Positions 46,851 through 55,872 are shown, numbered from the stretch's first letter. The stretch: DNA of 64,000 bases from Martelella mediterranea (GCF_004342225.1 NZ_SMAR01000007.1:62001-126000); one strand, 5' to 3'. Notes: generated from the sequence alone by a model not told the origin. A program made the numbers and translations.

Positions 46851-47645
46851 TCACCCCTCACCAATCATGTGTTTCAAGATCGCGGCCAGCTTCCGGCCAC
46901 CCACCGGCGCCATTTCCTTGGTCTCATCATGCCCGAGTTCACCATTGGCCATACCAGCCCCGAAATTCGTGATGACCGAAAGCGCTGCAACCTCAAGGCC
47001 GAAAAAGCGCGCCAGTATCACCTCAGGAACCGTGGACATGCCAACCGCGTCTGCCCCCAGAATACGGGCCATGCGGATTTCTGCCGGTGTTTCGAAGCTT
47101 GGCCCTGAAAACCACATATAAACGCCGTGGGCAAGCGGAATATCCAGGTCAGATGCCGCATAGCGAAGCCCGATCGACAGTGTCTCGCTATAGGCATGGC
47201 TCATGCCAACGAAACGGCGATCCGAAGGTTCACCAATCAGAGGGTTCATTCCAGAATAGTTTATGTGATCGGTGATCAGCATAACCGAACCCGGAGGCAT
47301 GTCATTTCGCAGCGACCCGGCCGCATTGGTCAGTATAACGCTTTCCACGCCAAGTGTTGCCAGCGTTTCCAGCGGCACGCGCATGGCCGCAGCATCTCCA
47401 GCCTCGTAATAATGGACGCGACCGGACAGCAAAATCACAGGAACACCGGAAAGCGTTCCGGCAATTAGACGTCCGTCATGACCGCTGACACGGCTTTGTG
47501 GGAAGCCGGGGAGCTCAGAAAAGGCAAAGCCCGTTGCATCCTCAAGATCCGCCGCCAGCCCGCCAAGACCCGAACCGAGAACCAGACCGAAGCGTGGCTG
47601 AAAATCCCCCAGAGCACGCCTGATAAACTGCGCCGCTTCCGTCAT
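46851..47645 (-). CDS. punA: Purine nucleoside phosphorylase
   Basis: 264 residues, the trimeric PNP/MTAP type rather than the hexameric DeoD type. Landmarks are GLVLGSGLGGLAADLE (phosphate site), LSGRVHYYEAGD, ILTNAAGSLRNDMPPGSVMLITDHINYSG, YMWFSGPSFETPAEIRM and GADAVGMSTVPEVILA, followed by VITNFGAGM near the base site. It splits purine (deoxy)nucleosides with phosphate. It overlaps cdd by 4 bases. Confidence 0.95.
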   Translation of the reverse strand: MTEAAQFIRRALGDFQPRFGLVLGSGLGGLAADLEDATGFAFSELPGFPQSRVSGHDGRLIAGTLSGVPVILLSGRVHYYEAGDAAAMRVPLETLATLGVESVILTNAAGSLRNDMPPGSVMLITDHINYSGMNPLIGEPSDRRFVGMSHAYSETLSIGLRYAASDLDIPLAHGVYMWFSGPSFETPAEIRMARILGADAVGMSTVPEVILARFFGLEVAALSVITNFGAGMANGELGHDETKEMAPVGGRKLAAILKHMIGEG

Positions 47646-48046
47646 CCGATATTCTCGGTTTCGAAAGCATGCGGCAAAAGCTCTGCAATCGTCACGCTTT
47701 TCTGAACGCCTGCATCATCACACAGGAGAATACTGGCACCGGCTTCGGCAAACTCAGCAATCTTCTGCCTGCAGCCTCCGCATGGTGAGCATAATGCCAG
47801 ACGCGGAGCATAAACCGCGACCGTTTCGATTTTCCGGCCGCCGCCCATGATCATGCGACCAATGGCAACGCCTTCAGCGCAAATCCCTTCCGGATAGGCG
47901 AGGTTTTCGATATTCGCGCCTGAATAGACCTTGCCATCATCAGAAAGGATAGCCGCGCCCACCGGAAATTTCGAATAGGGCGCATAGGCTTTCTCACTGG
48001 CAGCCTTGGCTGTTTCAAACAGTGCATCAAGAGATGTTTCAGCCAT
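47642..48046 (-). CDS. cdd: Cytidine deaminase
   Basis: 134 residues, the small tetrameric type. Zinc ligands are in EGICAEGVAIG (Cys with the catalytic Glu) and LCSPCGGCRQKIAEF (two Cys). SEKAYAPYSKFPVGAAIL is the conserved N-terminal block. It deaminates cytidine and deoxycytidine, feeding the pyrimidine branch of this salvage operon. It lies 1 base after the permease gene stop. Confidence 0.95.
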   Translation of the reverse strand: MAETSLDALFETAKAASEKAYAPYSKFPVGAAILSDDGKVYSGANIENLAYPEGICAEGVAIGRMIMGGGRKIETVAVYAPRLALCSPCGGCRQKIAEFAEAGASILLCDDAGVQKSVTIAELLPHAFETENIG

Positions 48047-48047
48047 C

Positions 48048-49019
48048 TTAACGTTCCTTCACGTACGGCACGCCACCGGCTTTCGGCGGCCGCGCCGAAC
48101 CGATAAAGCCAGCGAGCAGCACACAGGTCAGGACGTATGGCATCGCCTGAAAGACCTGAACCGGCACCTCACCGATAAGCGGAATGGCTTTACCCTGCAT
48201 GAAGTTCGACAAGGCCTCGAGGAAGCCAAACAACAAACAGGCGAACATGACAGGCACGGGCTTCCACTTGGCGAAGATCAGCGCCGCCAGCGCAATATAG
48301 CCTTTGCCGGCAGACATGTTGTTGATGAATGATGCCGACTGGGCAATCGACAGATAGGTGCCTGCGAAGCCACACAGGAAACCGGCAAGCAGAACCGAGC
48401 GGTACCGCAGCCAGGCGACAGAAATACCGGCGGTATCAACGGCTCCGGGGTTTTCGCCAACGGCGCGCATACGAAGGCCAAAACGGGTTTTGTAAACCAC
48501 CCACCAGACCAGCGGCACCGTGATGAAGGCCAGATAGACCAGAATGTTGTTACCGGAGATCACGTCTGAATAGAGTTTTCCGAAAAAGCCCATCTGACTG
48601 GCAGCATCAGCCCCCGGCAGCGTGATATCGGTAAACCGGGCACTGTTTTCCAGTTGCGGCGTGCGCCCGCCCTGCCGGAACCAGGCATTCCCCAGCACCA
48701 CTGTGAGACCGGCTGCCACGAAATTCAGCGCCACCCCCGATACGATCTGATTGCCTCTGGCGGTAATCGAGGCATAGCTGTGCACGACACTGAACGCCAT
48801 CGATACCACAATGCCACCGAGAAGCCCCATCCAGGGTGAACCCGTATAATAGGCGACCACGGCGGCTGCAAAGGCAGAGGCCAGCATTTTGCCTTCCAGC
48901 CCGATATCGACAATCCCCGAGCGCTCCGAAAACAGCCCTGCCAGTGCAGTAAACAGCAAGGGAACGGACAATCTGACCGTCGAACCAAGCATGCCGATGA
49001 TGATATCAACTGTTTGCAT
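48048..49019 (-). CDS. Nucleoside ABC transporter permease 2
   Basis: 323 residues, about eight to ten membrane segments, branched-chain/BMP-type permease. Family blocks are FSERSGIVDIGLEGKMLASAFAAA (near residue 31) and GLRMRAVGENPGAVDTAGI (the cytoplasmic coupling loop to the ATPase), with ALIFAKWKPVPVMFACLLFG later. It pairs with the permease gene just upstream, 3 bases away. Confidence 0.92.
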   Translation of the reverse strand: MQTVDIIIGMLGSTVRLSVPLLFTALAGLFSERSGIVDIGLEGKMLASAFAAAVVAYYTGSPWMGLLGGIVVSMAFSVVHSYASITARGNQIVSGVALNFVAAGLTVVLGNAWFRQGGRTPQLENSARFTDITLPGADAASQMGFFGKLYSDVISGNNILVYLAFITVPLVWWVVYKTRFGLRMRAVGENPGAVDTAGISVAWLRYRSVLLAGFLCGFAGTYLSIAQSASFINNMSAGKGYIALAALIFAKWKPVPVMFACLLFGFLEALSNFMQGKAIPLIGEVPVQVFQAMPYVLTCVLLAGFIGSARPPKAGGVPYVKER

Positions 49020-49022
49020 CGA

Positions 49023-50132
49023 TCACGCCCCCACAGTCTGTTTTTGGCCAAAAAGTTTAGCCAGAGCAGGCCGGTACAGGAACTCAAGCGCACCGGCGAA
49101 GAGGATCACCAGCCCCTGAATCATCACGATCATATCGCGGGTGATTTCCGGCATCATGAAGGAAAGCTGCGCCCCCCCCTGATACAGAATTCCAAACAGG
49201 ATCGCAGCAAGCACAATGCCGAGCGGATGGCTTCGGCCCATCAGTGAAACGGCAATACCGACAAAACCGGCCCCCCCGACAAATTCAACCTGAAGCCTGT
49301 CCGCCGATCCCATCACCACATTCAACGCCATCATGCCGGCAAGACCACCGGAAATCAGCATGGCAAGGATGACAGTGCGGGCATAGGGGATGCCGGCATA
49401 AGACGCGGCCGAAGCGCTCATTCCAAGCGCGCGGACTGAATAGCCGAATTTGGTACGCCAGATCAGAAACCAAACCACAACGCACATGCCGAGTGCGAGA
49501 ATGAACGAAACGTTCAGCGGCGCAGGACCAAGCCTGGAACCGAAAATCGCCATCAGCCAGTCCAGCCCCGGCAATTGCCCGCCGGGTGCGAAACCACGCG
49601 TTTCCGGTGACATGTTCCCCGGCGGCTTGAGCACATGCACGAGAAGGTAGACCATCAGTGCCGCGCCGATAAAGTTGAACATGATCGTGGTGATCACGAT
49701 ATGGCTTCCGCGCTTTGCCTGGAGCCAGGCCGGAATGAAAGCCCATGCCGCCCCGAAAAGAGCAGCGCCCAGAACGGCAAAGGGCATCGTGACATACCAC
49801 GGAACATAGTCGCCGAGCGTTAGCGCAACCAGCGCACAGCCGAGCCCGCCGACATAGGCCTGCCCCTCTGAGCCGATATTGAAAAGGCCTGCGTGGTAAG
49901 CGACGGCGACCGAGAGTCCGGTAAAAATAAAATTGGTGGCATAAAACAAGGTAAAGCCGATGCCCATGCCATTGCCCAGCGCGCCCTGAAGCAGGATCAG
50001 TAACGCATCGAAAGGATTCTGGCCGATCATCCAGATCACAAATCCGGAGATAACCAGTGCAGTGACCAGATTGAGAACCGGCATAAGGAGGAATGTGACC
50101 CAGCCTGGAAGCGGTGTGTTTGCTGCGCTCAT
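49023..50132 (-). CDS. Nucleoside ABC transporter permease 1
   Basis: 369 residues, first permease of the pair. Landmarks are LFNIGSEGQAYVGGLGCALVA and the ATPase-coupling loop FGYSVRALGMSASAASYAGI. The long periplasmic loop (KPPGNMSPETRGFAPGGQLPG) is usual for this subunit. It follows the ATPase gene by 7 bases. Confidence 0.92.
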   Translation of the reverse strand: MSAANTPLPGWVTFLLMPVLNLVTALVISGFVIWMIGQNPFDALLILLQGALGNGMGIGFTLFYATNFIFTGLSVAVAYHAGLFNIGSEGQAYVGGLGCALVALTLGDYVPWYVTMPFAVLGAALFGAAWAFIPAWLQAKRGSHIVITTIMFNFIGAALMVYLLVHVLKPPGNMSPETRGFAPGGQLPGLDWLMAIFGSRLGPAPLNVSFILALGMCVVVWFLIWRTKFGYSVRALGMSASAASYAGIPYARTVILAMLISGGLAGMMALNVVMGSADRLQVEFVGGAGFVGIAVSLMGRSHPLGIVLAAILFGILYQGGAQLSFMMPEITRDMIVMIQGLVILFAGALEFLYRPALAKLFGQKQTVGA

Positions 50133-50139
50133 TTCAGCC

Positions 50140-51651
50140 TCAAGATGCTATGCCGGCCATCATCAGGCCAAGCTGCTGTTCATCGGCATCAGGCGATGCC
50201 TCGCCCACATTCTCACCAGCGAACATCACAAGTATGCGATCCGAAAGAGCCCGGATTTCATCCAGCTCCACTGAAACCAGCAGGACAGCCTTGCCGGAAT
50301 CACGCATATCAATGATCCGTTTGTGAATAAATTCGATTGCACCGATATCAACGCCGCGGGTCGGTTGCCCGACCAGAAGAATATCAGGATCCCGCTCGAT
50401 CTCGCGCGCGACAACGATTTTCTGCTGGTTACCGCCGGAAAAATTCGCGGTCTTGAGCGTCGGATTGGGCGGCCGGATATCGTATTTCTCGATTTTCTCT
50501 TTCGCATCTTCCAGCACAGCCTGCCGGTCAATAACCCCGGCGCGGCCATATTTTGGAAGATTATGATAGCCGAGAATATTGTTCTCACGCTCTTCAAGCG
50601 GCAAAATCAGGCCCATATGGTGGCGATCTTCGGGAATATGGGCAACACCGATATTCCGCATCTTCGCGGGATCTGTATGCTCAACCTTCTTGCCGTTGAT
50701 CCAGATTTCGCCGGAGCGTGGCTTACGCATGCCTGACAGCGTTTCCAGAAGCTCGGACTGACCATTCCCGGCCACACCGGCGATACCGACAATCTCGCCT
50801 TTGCGCACATCAAACGAGACATTCTTGACCATCGGCACACCGCGGCTGTCATGAACCGTTAAGTTCCGGACCGAAAGCGCTACGTCATCAGGATTGGACG
50901 GCCCCTTTTCGACCCTGAGCAGAACCCGGCGGCCAACCATAAGCTCCGCAAGTTCCTCAACTGTCGTATCAGAGGTTTTGCGGGTTGCTACCATCTCGCC
51001 GCGTCGCATCACCGACACATCGTCGGTAATTGCCATAATCTCACGCAGCTTGTGGGTGATGAAGATTACGGTATGGCCCTGATCGCGCAGCATGCCGAGA
51101 ATCCGAAACAGGTGATCAGCCTCAGCTGGCGTCAGCGCACCGGTGGGCTCATCCAAGATCAGAATTTCCGCGCCACGAAACATGGCCTTGAGAATTTCCA
51201 CACGCTGCTGAAGGCCAACCGGCAACTGGTCGATGATCGCATCGGGATCAACATCCAGACCGTACTCGCTCTCAAGCCGTTTCAGCTCCTTGCGCGATAC
51301 GTTTTCGCCCTGGGCCAGAAGCGCGCCCCCCTCGGCGCCCAGCATGACATTTTCAAGGACGGTGAAGTTCTCAACAAGCATAAAGTGCTGGTGAACCATG
51401 CCAATGCCAGCGGCAATAGCAACATCACTGTCTGTGATTTGCAACGCTTTGCCGTTGACCCTGATTTCACCCCGGTCAGCCTGGTAAAAACCATAAAGAA
51501 TCGACATCAGGGTCGACTTTCCGGCACCGTTTTCACCGATAATGCCGTGAATCGTGCCTTTTTCGACCTTCAGGTTGATATTCTTATTGGCGTGAACCGG
51601 CCCAAAACTCTTATCAATGCCGATGAGTTCAATGGCGGGCGGTGTGCTCAA
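50140..51651 (-). CDS. Nucleoside ABC transporter ATP-binding protein
   Basis: 503 residues, two fused ATPase domains as in sugar and BMP-type importers. The first has Walker [10 protein letters not shown] (about 38-46), signature [11 protein letters not shown] and Walker [14 protein letters not shown]. The second has a degenerate P-loop GVAGNGQSE (about 291-299), signature [14 protein letters not shown] and [12 protein letters not shown], where the usual Asp-Glu is replaced (VGQP), as is common in the second domain. It powers the two permeases. Confidence 0.94.
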   Translation of the reverse strand: MSTPPAIELIGIDKSFGPVHANKNINLKVEKGTIHGIIGENGAGKSTLMSILYGFYQADRGEIRVNGKALQITDSDVAIAAGIGMVHQHFMLVENFTVLENVMLGAEGGALLAQGENVSRKELKRLESEYGLDVDPDAIIDQLPVGLQQRVEILKAMFRGAEILILDEPTGALTPAEADHLFRILGMLRDQGHTVIFITHKLREIMAITDDVSVMRRGEMVATRKTSDTTVEELAELMVGRRVLLRVEKGPSNPDDVALSVRNLTVHDSRGVPMVKNVSFDVRKGEIVGIAGVAGNGQSELLETLSGMRKPRSGEIWINGKKVEHTDPAKMRNIGVAHIPEDRHHMGLILPLEERENNILGYHNLPKYGRAGVIDRQAVLEDAKEKIEKYDIRPPNPTLKTANFSGGNQQKIVVAREIERDPDILLVGQPTRGVDIGAIEFIHKRIIDMRDSGKAVLLVSVELDEIRALSDRILVMFAGENVGEASPDADEQQLGLMMAGIAS

Positions 51652-51690
51652 AAGTCCTAAACTCCGGAACAGACGATGTTCATAAAACGG

Positions 51691-51723
51691 GATGCGCCCG
51701 GACCGCCAAGGCCCTGGCGCATC
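51691..51723 (-). terminator. Intercistronic hairpin after the binding-protein gene
   Basis: GATGCGCC / GGCGCATC stem with a 17-base loop between the BMP gene stop and the ATPase gene. Such stems often stabilise the upstream mRNA or partly terminate, so the binding protein is made in excess over the transporter. Confidence 0.6.
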
Positions 51724-51741
51724 TCATGAAACGCAGAAAAA

Positions 51742-52734
51742 TCAGTAAGGGCAGGTATTATCAACCGCGTAATCATGCACCTTGATTTCCCCGGAAATGA
51801 TGCCTTCCTTGGCCTTATCAACGGCGGCAAGCATCTCTTCCGTGATCAGCGACTTATTGTACTCGTCATAAGCCCAACTGACACCGTCTTCAGCGATTCC
51901 GAGGCTGTTTACGCCCGGCTCGAAACTGCCGTCCATGCTGGTTTCAAAGGCATCATAGACGGCGTTGTCAACGCGCTTGACCATTGAAGTCAGCACCGAA
52001 CCGGGATGAACATAGTTCTGGTTGGAATCGACGCCGATGGAGTATTTTTCGCCATCAGCGGCGGCCTGAAGCACGCCGAGACCGGAAGCCCCGGCAGCGG
52101 CGTAGATCACATCAGCGCTCTGATCCATCTGGTTCTTGGTCAGCTCGCCGGCCTTCACCGGGTCATTCCATGCAGCACCGGTTGTACCAACGAAATTGCG
52201 GAGAATCTTGACATTTTCGTCAGCCGCTTTGGCACCCTGCGCATAGCCACAACCAAATTTGTGAATGAGCGGAATATCCATACCGCCGATGAAACCAACC
52301 GTGCCGGTTTCGGATTTCATTGCGCCAAGAAGGCCGACAAGATAAGAGCCCTGCTCTTCCTTGAAGACAATCGACTGAACGTTCGGTCCCTCGACCACAT
52401 CATCGACGATGTAGAATTCAGTGTCAGGAAACTGCGGTGCAATTTTCTGAACAGCAGATTTCCAGGCGAATGAAAGCGCAACAACCGGACTAAAACCCAT
52501 GGAGGCGAAGTTCAGGATCGCCTGCTCACCCTGCGTATCACCGGTCGGCTCAAAATCGCGATAAGCAACACCGGTATCCTTCTTGAAGCGTTCTGCACCA
52601 TTATAGGCAGATTCATTGAAGGATTTATCGAACTTCCCGCCAGTTCCGTAAACCAGCGCCGGCTTGAAATCGGCAGCAAGTGCGGATGTCGACATGGCGG
52701 CGACGGCAAGAAGGCTCAAAACAGTTTTTTTCAT
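51742..52734 (-). CDS. BMP-family (PnrA-like) nucleoside-binding lipoprotein-type protein
   Basis: 330 residues from ATG 52734. The Sec signal peptide is MKKTVLSLLAVAAMSTSALA; no lipobox Cys is seen, so it is a soluble periplasmic protein despite the family name. PALVYGTGGKFDKSFNESAYNGAERF and VGFIGGMDIPLIHKFGCGYAQGA are BMP/PnrA blocks. PnrA-type proteins bind purine nucleosides; the downstream cdd, punA, deoC and deoA genes support nucleosides as ligands. First gene of the eight-gene operon. Confidence 0.92.
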   Translation of the reverse strand: MKKTVLSLLAVAAMSTSALAADFKPALVYGTGGKFDKSFNESAYNGAERFKKDTGVAYRDFEPTGDTQGEQAILNFASMGFSPVVALSFAWKSAVQKIAPQFPDTEFYIVDDVVEGPNVQSIVFKEEQGSYLVGLLGAMKSETGTVGFIGGMDIPLIHKFGCGYAQGAKAADENVKILRNFVGTTGAAWNDPVKAGELTKNQMDQSADVIYAAAGASGLGVLQAAADGEKYSIGVDSNQNYVHPGSVLTSMVKRVDNAVYDAFETSMDGSFEPGVNSLGIAEDGVSWAYDEYNKSLITEEMLAAVDKAKEGIISGEIKVHDYAVDNTCPY

Positions 52735-52907
52735 AATAGCAGCTCTGTTCCCTTTGATGAACGTGGACCCCTGCACATCTTTTCCTCTTGAAAGGGAAAT
52801 GATGTCACATCCTGACACTAGACGTCAGGTTGCAGGCATCGTTACACGGCTTCAACAAAATTTCACCACAAAATTTTCCATTTGAGCAAAATTCGGATGA
52901 ACCGCCC

Positions 52908-52940
52908 AAAAGAAAAGGGAAGCGCAACCGCACTTCCCTT
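52908..52940 (-). terminator. Terminator of msrA
   Basis: AAGGGAAG / CTTCCCTT stem with a 10-base loop, followed on the minus strand by TTCTTTTGG; 33 bases past the msrA stop codon. Confidence 0.85.
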
Positions 52941-52972
52941 CGTCATTTCGCTATGAACGGCCTGACCTGACC

Positions 52973-53623
52973 TTAACCAACGGGGCAGGAAACGCCTGTT
53001 CCGCGAAGGCCGCAATATCCACCCGGGTTCTTGGCAAGATACTGCTGATGATAATCCTCAGCCGGATAGAACGCTCCGGCAGACGTAATCTCCGTCGTGA
53101 TCGGTTCGGCGTGCCCCGTCCCATTGAGCGCGGTCTGAAACCTGTCCCGGATCGCTTTTGCCAAATCCAGTTCTGCCGGATCAGCAAGATAGATCGCGGA
53201 ACGGTAAGTTGTGCCAATATCGTTGCCCTGTCGCATACCCTGTGTCGGGTCATGCGCTTCGAAAAAGATCTGCAAAAGCTTTTCAAGGCTCACAATTTCA
53301 GGATCATAGATCACACGCACGACCTCGGTATGACCGGTCAACCCCGTACAGGTTTCCTCATAGGTGGGGTTCGGCGTGATGCCTCCGGAATATCCGGCAA
53401 CCGTGACATAGACACCCGGTGTATTCCACAAAAGCCGCTCCGCGCCCCAGAAGCACCCCATGCCGAGCATGACTTCTTTCATGCCCTCAGGATAAGGCGG
53501 GGCCAGCGGATGCCCGTTGACAAAATGATGGGACGCAGTGGGAATGGGCTGAGACCGTCCCGGCAAAGCGGTTTCAGGTGTTGGCAGTTCCACCTTGTCT
53601 TTCTTCAGCGCTGAAAACAGCAT
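52973..53623 (-). CDS. msrA: Peptide methionine-S-sulfoxide reductase
   Basis: 216 residues from ATG 53623 with GGAG 8 bases upstream. It repairs oxidised methionine (S-sulfoxide). The active-site Cys is in [15 protein letters not shown], and [27 protein letters not shown] and the C-terminal [30 protein letters not shown] carry the conserved acid/Tyr residues and the resolving Cys region. ATG 53635 is also in frame. Confidence 0.95.
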   Translation of the reverse strand: MLFSALKKDKVELPTPETALPGRSQPIPTASHHFVNGHPLAPPYPEGMKEVMLGMGCFWGAERLLWNTPGVYVTVAGYSGGITPNPTYEETCTGLTGHTEVVRVIYDPEIVSLEKLLQIFFEAHDPTQGMRQGNDIGTTYRSAIYLADPAELDLAKAIRDRFQTALNGTGHAEPITTEITSAGAFYPAEDYHQQYLAKNPGGYCGLRGTGVSCPVG

Positions 53624-53946
53624 GATCGACTCCATGATCTTCGAAATGACCGGCCCGTTCGGGCGGAATGTCTTTTGGCCTGTTGCGTCTGGATATCGTT
53701 TTCCATTTACGACGCCATTGCGGGAGCAAAACGCGATAGAGTGTTGAACTTTACCGGCTCCAGCGGACGATACTACCAGATAGATAGAAACGGCAGCAGC
53801 TTTCGGCAAGATGACAACTTATCCGGACGCATCGCAACCAGTTCAAAATCGAAGCGCTTGAAGGAGCCGAATGTATGAAAACACCATCATTTTATGCCAA
53901 TCAGGCCCGAAAGGCGCAAACGCTTTAAAAAACTGTCAGAATTGGG
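53624..53946. other. Gap between msrA and the tRNA promoter
   Basis: About 320 bases without a supported gene. It should contain the msrA promoter on the minus strand, but no clear boxes stand out. Confidence 0.4.
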
Positions 53947-53974
53947 TTGATCATTCACGGATCATCGGTATATA
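53947..53974 (+). promoter_or_regulatory. Promoter of tRNA-Ser
   Basis: TTGATC, 16 bases, then TATATA, ending 46 bases before the tRNA. A plausible housekeeping promoter for the stable RNA. Confidence 0.55.
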
Positions 53975-54019
53975 TCGCGCCGGTCCCGATTGATGGCTTC
54001 GGCCTCTTACGCGGACTTT

Positions 54020-54109
54020 GGACAGGTGGCCGAGCGGTCGAAGGCGCACGCCTGGAACGCGTGTATACGGGAAACCGTATCGAGGGTTCGAATCCCTCTC
54101 TGTCCGCCA
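54020..54109 (+). tRNA. tRNA-Ser (anticodon GGA), CCA encoded
   Basis: 90 bases including CCA. The acceptor stem GGACAGG pairs with TCTGTCC (one G-U). The anticodon stem CACGC/GCGTG encloses the loop CTGGAAC, giving anticodon GGA (codons UCC/UCU). The long variable arm (TATACGG/CCGTATC) identifies a serine tRNA, and the T arm GAGGGTTCGAATCCCTC is perfect. Prophage genes begin just downstream, so its 3' part is the likely attachment site. Confidence 0.95.
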
Positions 54110-54180
54110 TTACCTCGTCCCAAGATCATGTTTTTATTCATGGTTTTATTTCCAGGGTTGGTTGAGGTACATTTCAAGGT

Positions 54181-54249
54181 ATGTAGCGTGACGCGCGGTT
54201 CCGGAATTTTGACAGCACGATCCGGAATTTTGTTTTTTGAAATGTAGCG
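54181..54249. repeat. Clustered direct repeats beside the tRNA
   Basis: TCCGGAATTTTG occurs at 54200-54211 and 54221-54232, and ATGTAGCG at 54181-54188 and 54242-54249, within 70 bases. Nested terminal repeats of this style are known from IS21-type element ends, so this may be an IS end relic; it could also be part of the prophage end. Confidence 0.45.
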
Positions 54250-54256
54250 CGCAACG

Positions 54257-54454
54257 TCACTTGGCGGGCCGCTCCTGCAGACTTTCCTTCCAGTCTCCAT
54301 CATAGCCAAAGATCGGGGCGTCGGTCATATCGGCGTACCAGAAGGTCGTGAATGCGGCGGCCCTGGGTTTGCAATACCAGTGCGCCTTGCCGTCGGCGTC
54401 CATGGCCCACCACCGCGCTTCCCTTGGTGCCTGTTTCCAGTCAACTTTAAACAT
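54257..54454 (-). CDS. Prophage small Trp-rich protein
   Basis: 65 residues with GGGAG 8 bases before ATG 54454. Rich in aromatic residues: [27 protein letters not shown], then [21 protein letters not shown]. Short phage proteins with W..AP..A.WWA.D..G..HWY patterns are common in siphovirus and myovirus genomes, but none has an assigned role that I know of. Last gene before the tRNA. Confidence 0.65.
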   Translation of the reverse strand: MFKVDWKQAPREARWWAMDADGKAHWYCKPRAAAFTTFWYADMTDAPIFGYDGDWKESLQERPAK

Positions 54455-54526
54455 GCATGGCTCCCTTCCGTGTCCGGAGCGTTATCTGTTTGCGACTTTG
54501 AGTACACGGGGCCTCAAGGTCAATCA

Positions 54527-54658
54527 TCAGTCTCGTTTGGGCGGCTTCTTACCTGATCCACCAGGGCTGGTCGTTGGCGTGTAATTTCGTGGTTTGGTAT
54601 CGCTGCTGTCCAAGCTTACGAGAATGATGGCCAACAACAGCATGCCTAAAATCATCAT
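54527..54658 (-). CDS. Prophage small membrane peptide (43 residues)
   Basis: ATG 54658 to TGA with AAAGGG about 8 bases upstream. One N-terminal membrane helix (MMILGMLLLAIILVSL) and a polar tail rich in Pro, Thr, Ser and Lys that ends KKPPKRD. The layout suits a small inner-membrane or spanin-like prophage protein; the function is unknown. Confidence 0.5.
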   Translation of the reverse strand: MMILGMLLLAIILVSLDSSDTKPRNYTPTTSPGGSGKKPPKRD

Positions 54659-54719
54659 GTTCTTTGCCCTTTAGTTAAGAAGAAGCCCGCCCCATTCTCA
54701 TGAGGCGGGGCTGCTGTTT

Positions 54720-54938
54720 CTAACGCTCAGTTCGCATGCGGTTGATGGAGCGGGTTGCCGAGAGCATGGCGGCGATCTCCTCCAGATGTTCATCCAACCG
54801 GCATAAGCCGCCGACCGCGCAGTTCGGGCCGTTTTCCTCAATATCCTTTGACGCCAGATCGGTGATGTTCATGATCTCCTCGGCCGAGACCTGCATGGTC
54901 TTGATCAGCTGCTTCATGGTTTCGCGTTTATCGATCAT
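54720..54938 (-). CDS. Prophage small helical protein
   Basis: 72 residues; GGAGATAAAG directly precedes ATG 54938. Predicted mostly alpha-helical (TMKQLIKTMQVSAEEIMNITDLASKDIEE, EHLEEIAAMLSATRSINRM) with two Cys in a NCAVGGLCR loop. No family recognised. Its ribosome binding site overlaps the end of the 37-residue ORF upstream. Confidence 0.6.
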   Translation of the reverse strand: MIDKRETMKQLIKTMQVSAEEIMNITDLASKDIEENGPNCAVGGLCRLDEHLEEIAAMLSATRSINRMRTER

Positions 54939-54940
54939 CT

Positions 54941-55054
54941 TTATCTCCTATGATGGTTGATGACCGGACCATCGCTCTCGTGGCCGTCGAAGACGAGCAA
55001 TCCACGTGCTTCCGTCGGCCGGACGTGAATCAATTTTGCTGCTCTTCGCTTCAT
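54941..55054 (-). CDS. 37-residue ORF coupled to the methylase gene
   Basis: The ATG overlaps the methylase stop codon (ATGA) and its TAA lies inside the Shine-Dalgarno of the next gene, so both ends are coupled. The peptide is basic at the start (MKRRAAKLIHVRP) and ends DGPVINHHRR. Its position is the best evidence that it is translated. Confidence 0.45.
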   Translation of the reverse strand: MKRRAAKLIHVRPTEARGLLVFDGHESDGPVINHHRR

Positions 55055-55872
55055 TCTGCCGCCATGCGCAGGGTCTTTGCTGGCGTTATGATCACCTCCT
55101 TCACGCCCTTCCCGTTGCCGTCCGATATCGAATAGGTGCAGTCGACCTCCTCGATGTCGAAACGGGCGAAGGTTTCAAAGACGCCTTGAACCGCGTTCAA
55201 AGACAGAATGAAGGTGCCTTGAAGTCCTTCGAGAACATCTGCCATCTGTTCGAAATCATCCCGGCCGAAGACGCCGGTTCCGTAGTCGGTCTCATTGCCC
55301 CAATATGGCGGGTCGAGATAAAACAGCATGCCCGGCCGATCATAGCGGCGAATGAACTCCTGCCACGGCAGGCACTCGATCACGACACCGGCAAGACGCT
55401 CGTGGATATCCTCCAGCGTTGAGGCAAGCTTGGTCAGATTGAACCGGGCGCTGGTGGTTTTGCTGACGCCGAAATTCCGGCCAGCCACCTTGCCGCCGAA
55501 GGCCAGACGCTGAAGATAAAGAAAGCGGGCCGATCGCTCCAGATCGGTGAGCGTCGTTGGGTCCGTCTTCATCAGCCGTTCGAATTCGCGGCGGCCGGAG
55601 ATCTGGAAGCGAAGCGTATCCATGAACTGCGGAAAGTGGCGCTGCAGGATGCGGAAGAAGTTGGCAACATCACCACTGATATCGTTGATCACTTCTGTTT
55701 TCGGCTGATGGTCCCGGCGCAGAAACACCCCGCCCATGCCCACAAACGGTTCTGCGTAGCCATCATGATCGATCGCGTTGATCTTGGCGATGACGGTTTT
55801 CGAGAGGATGCGCTTGCCACCGATATAACCGGCCGCAGGCGTGACCGGCGTAACCGGCTGCTGATTTACCAT
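55051..55872 (-). CDS. Phage DNA adenine methylase (Dam/D12 class)
   Basis: 273 residues. N-terminal SAM motif AGYIGGKRIL (a variant of KWAGGK), YAEPFVGMGGVFLRR, VINDISGDVANFFRILQRH, and the catalytic DPPY in MLFYLDPPYWGNETDYG. It methylates adenine N6, probably in GATC-like sites, and may protect phage DNA from restriction or set phage timing. It occupies the place of ogr in P2. The start ATG 55872 has only a weak GAGA site. 143 bases separate it from gene D. Confidence 0.92.
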   Translation of the reverse strand: MVNQQPVTPVTPAAGYIGGKRILSKTVIAKINAIDHDGYAEPFVGMGGVFLRRDHQPKTEVINDISGDVANFFRILQRHFPQFMDTLRFQISGRREFERLMKTDPTTLTDLERSARFLYLQRLAFGGKVAGRNFGVSKTTSARFNLTKLASTLEDIHERLAGVVIECLPWQEFIRRYDRPGMLFYLDPPYWGNETDYGTGVFGRDDFEQMADVLEGLQGTFILSLNAVQGVFETFARFDIEEVDCTYSISDGNGKGVKEVIITPAKTLRMAAE

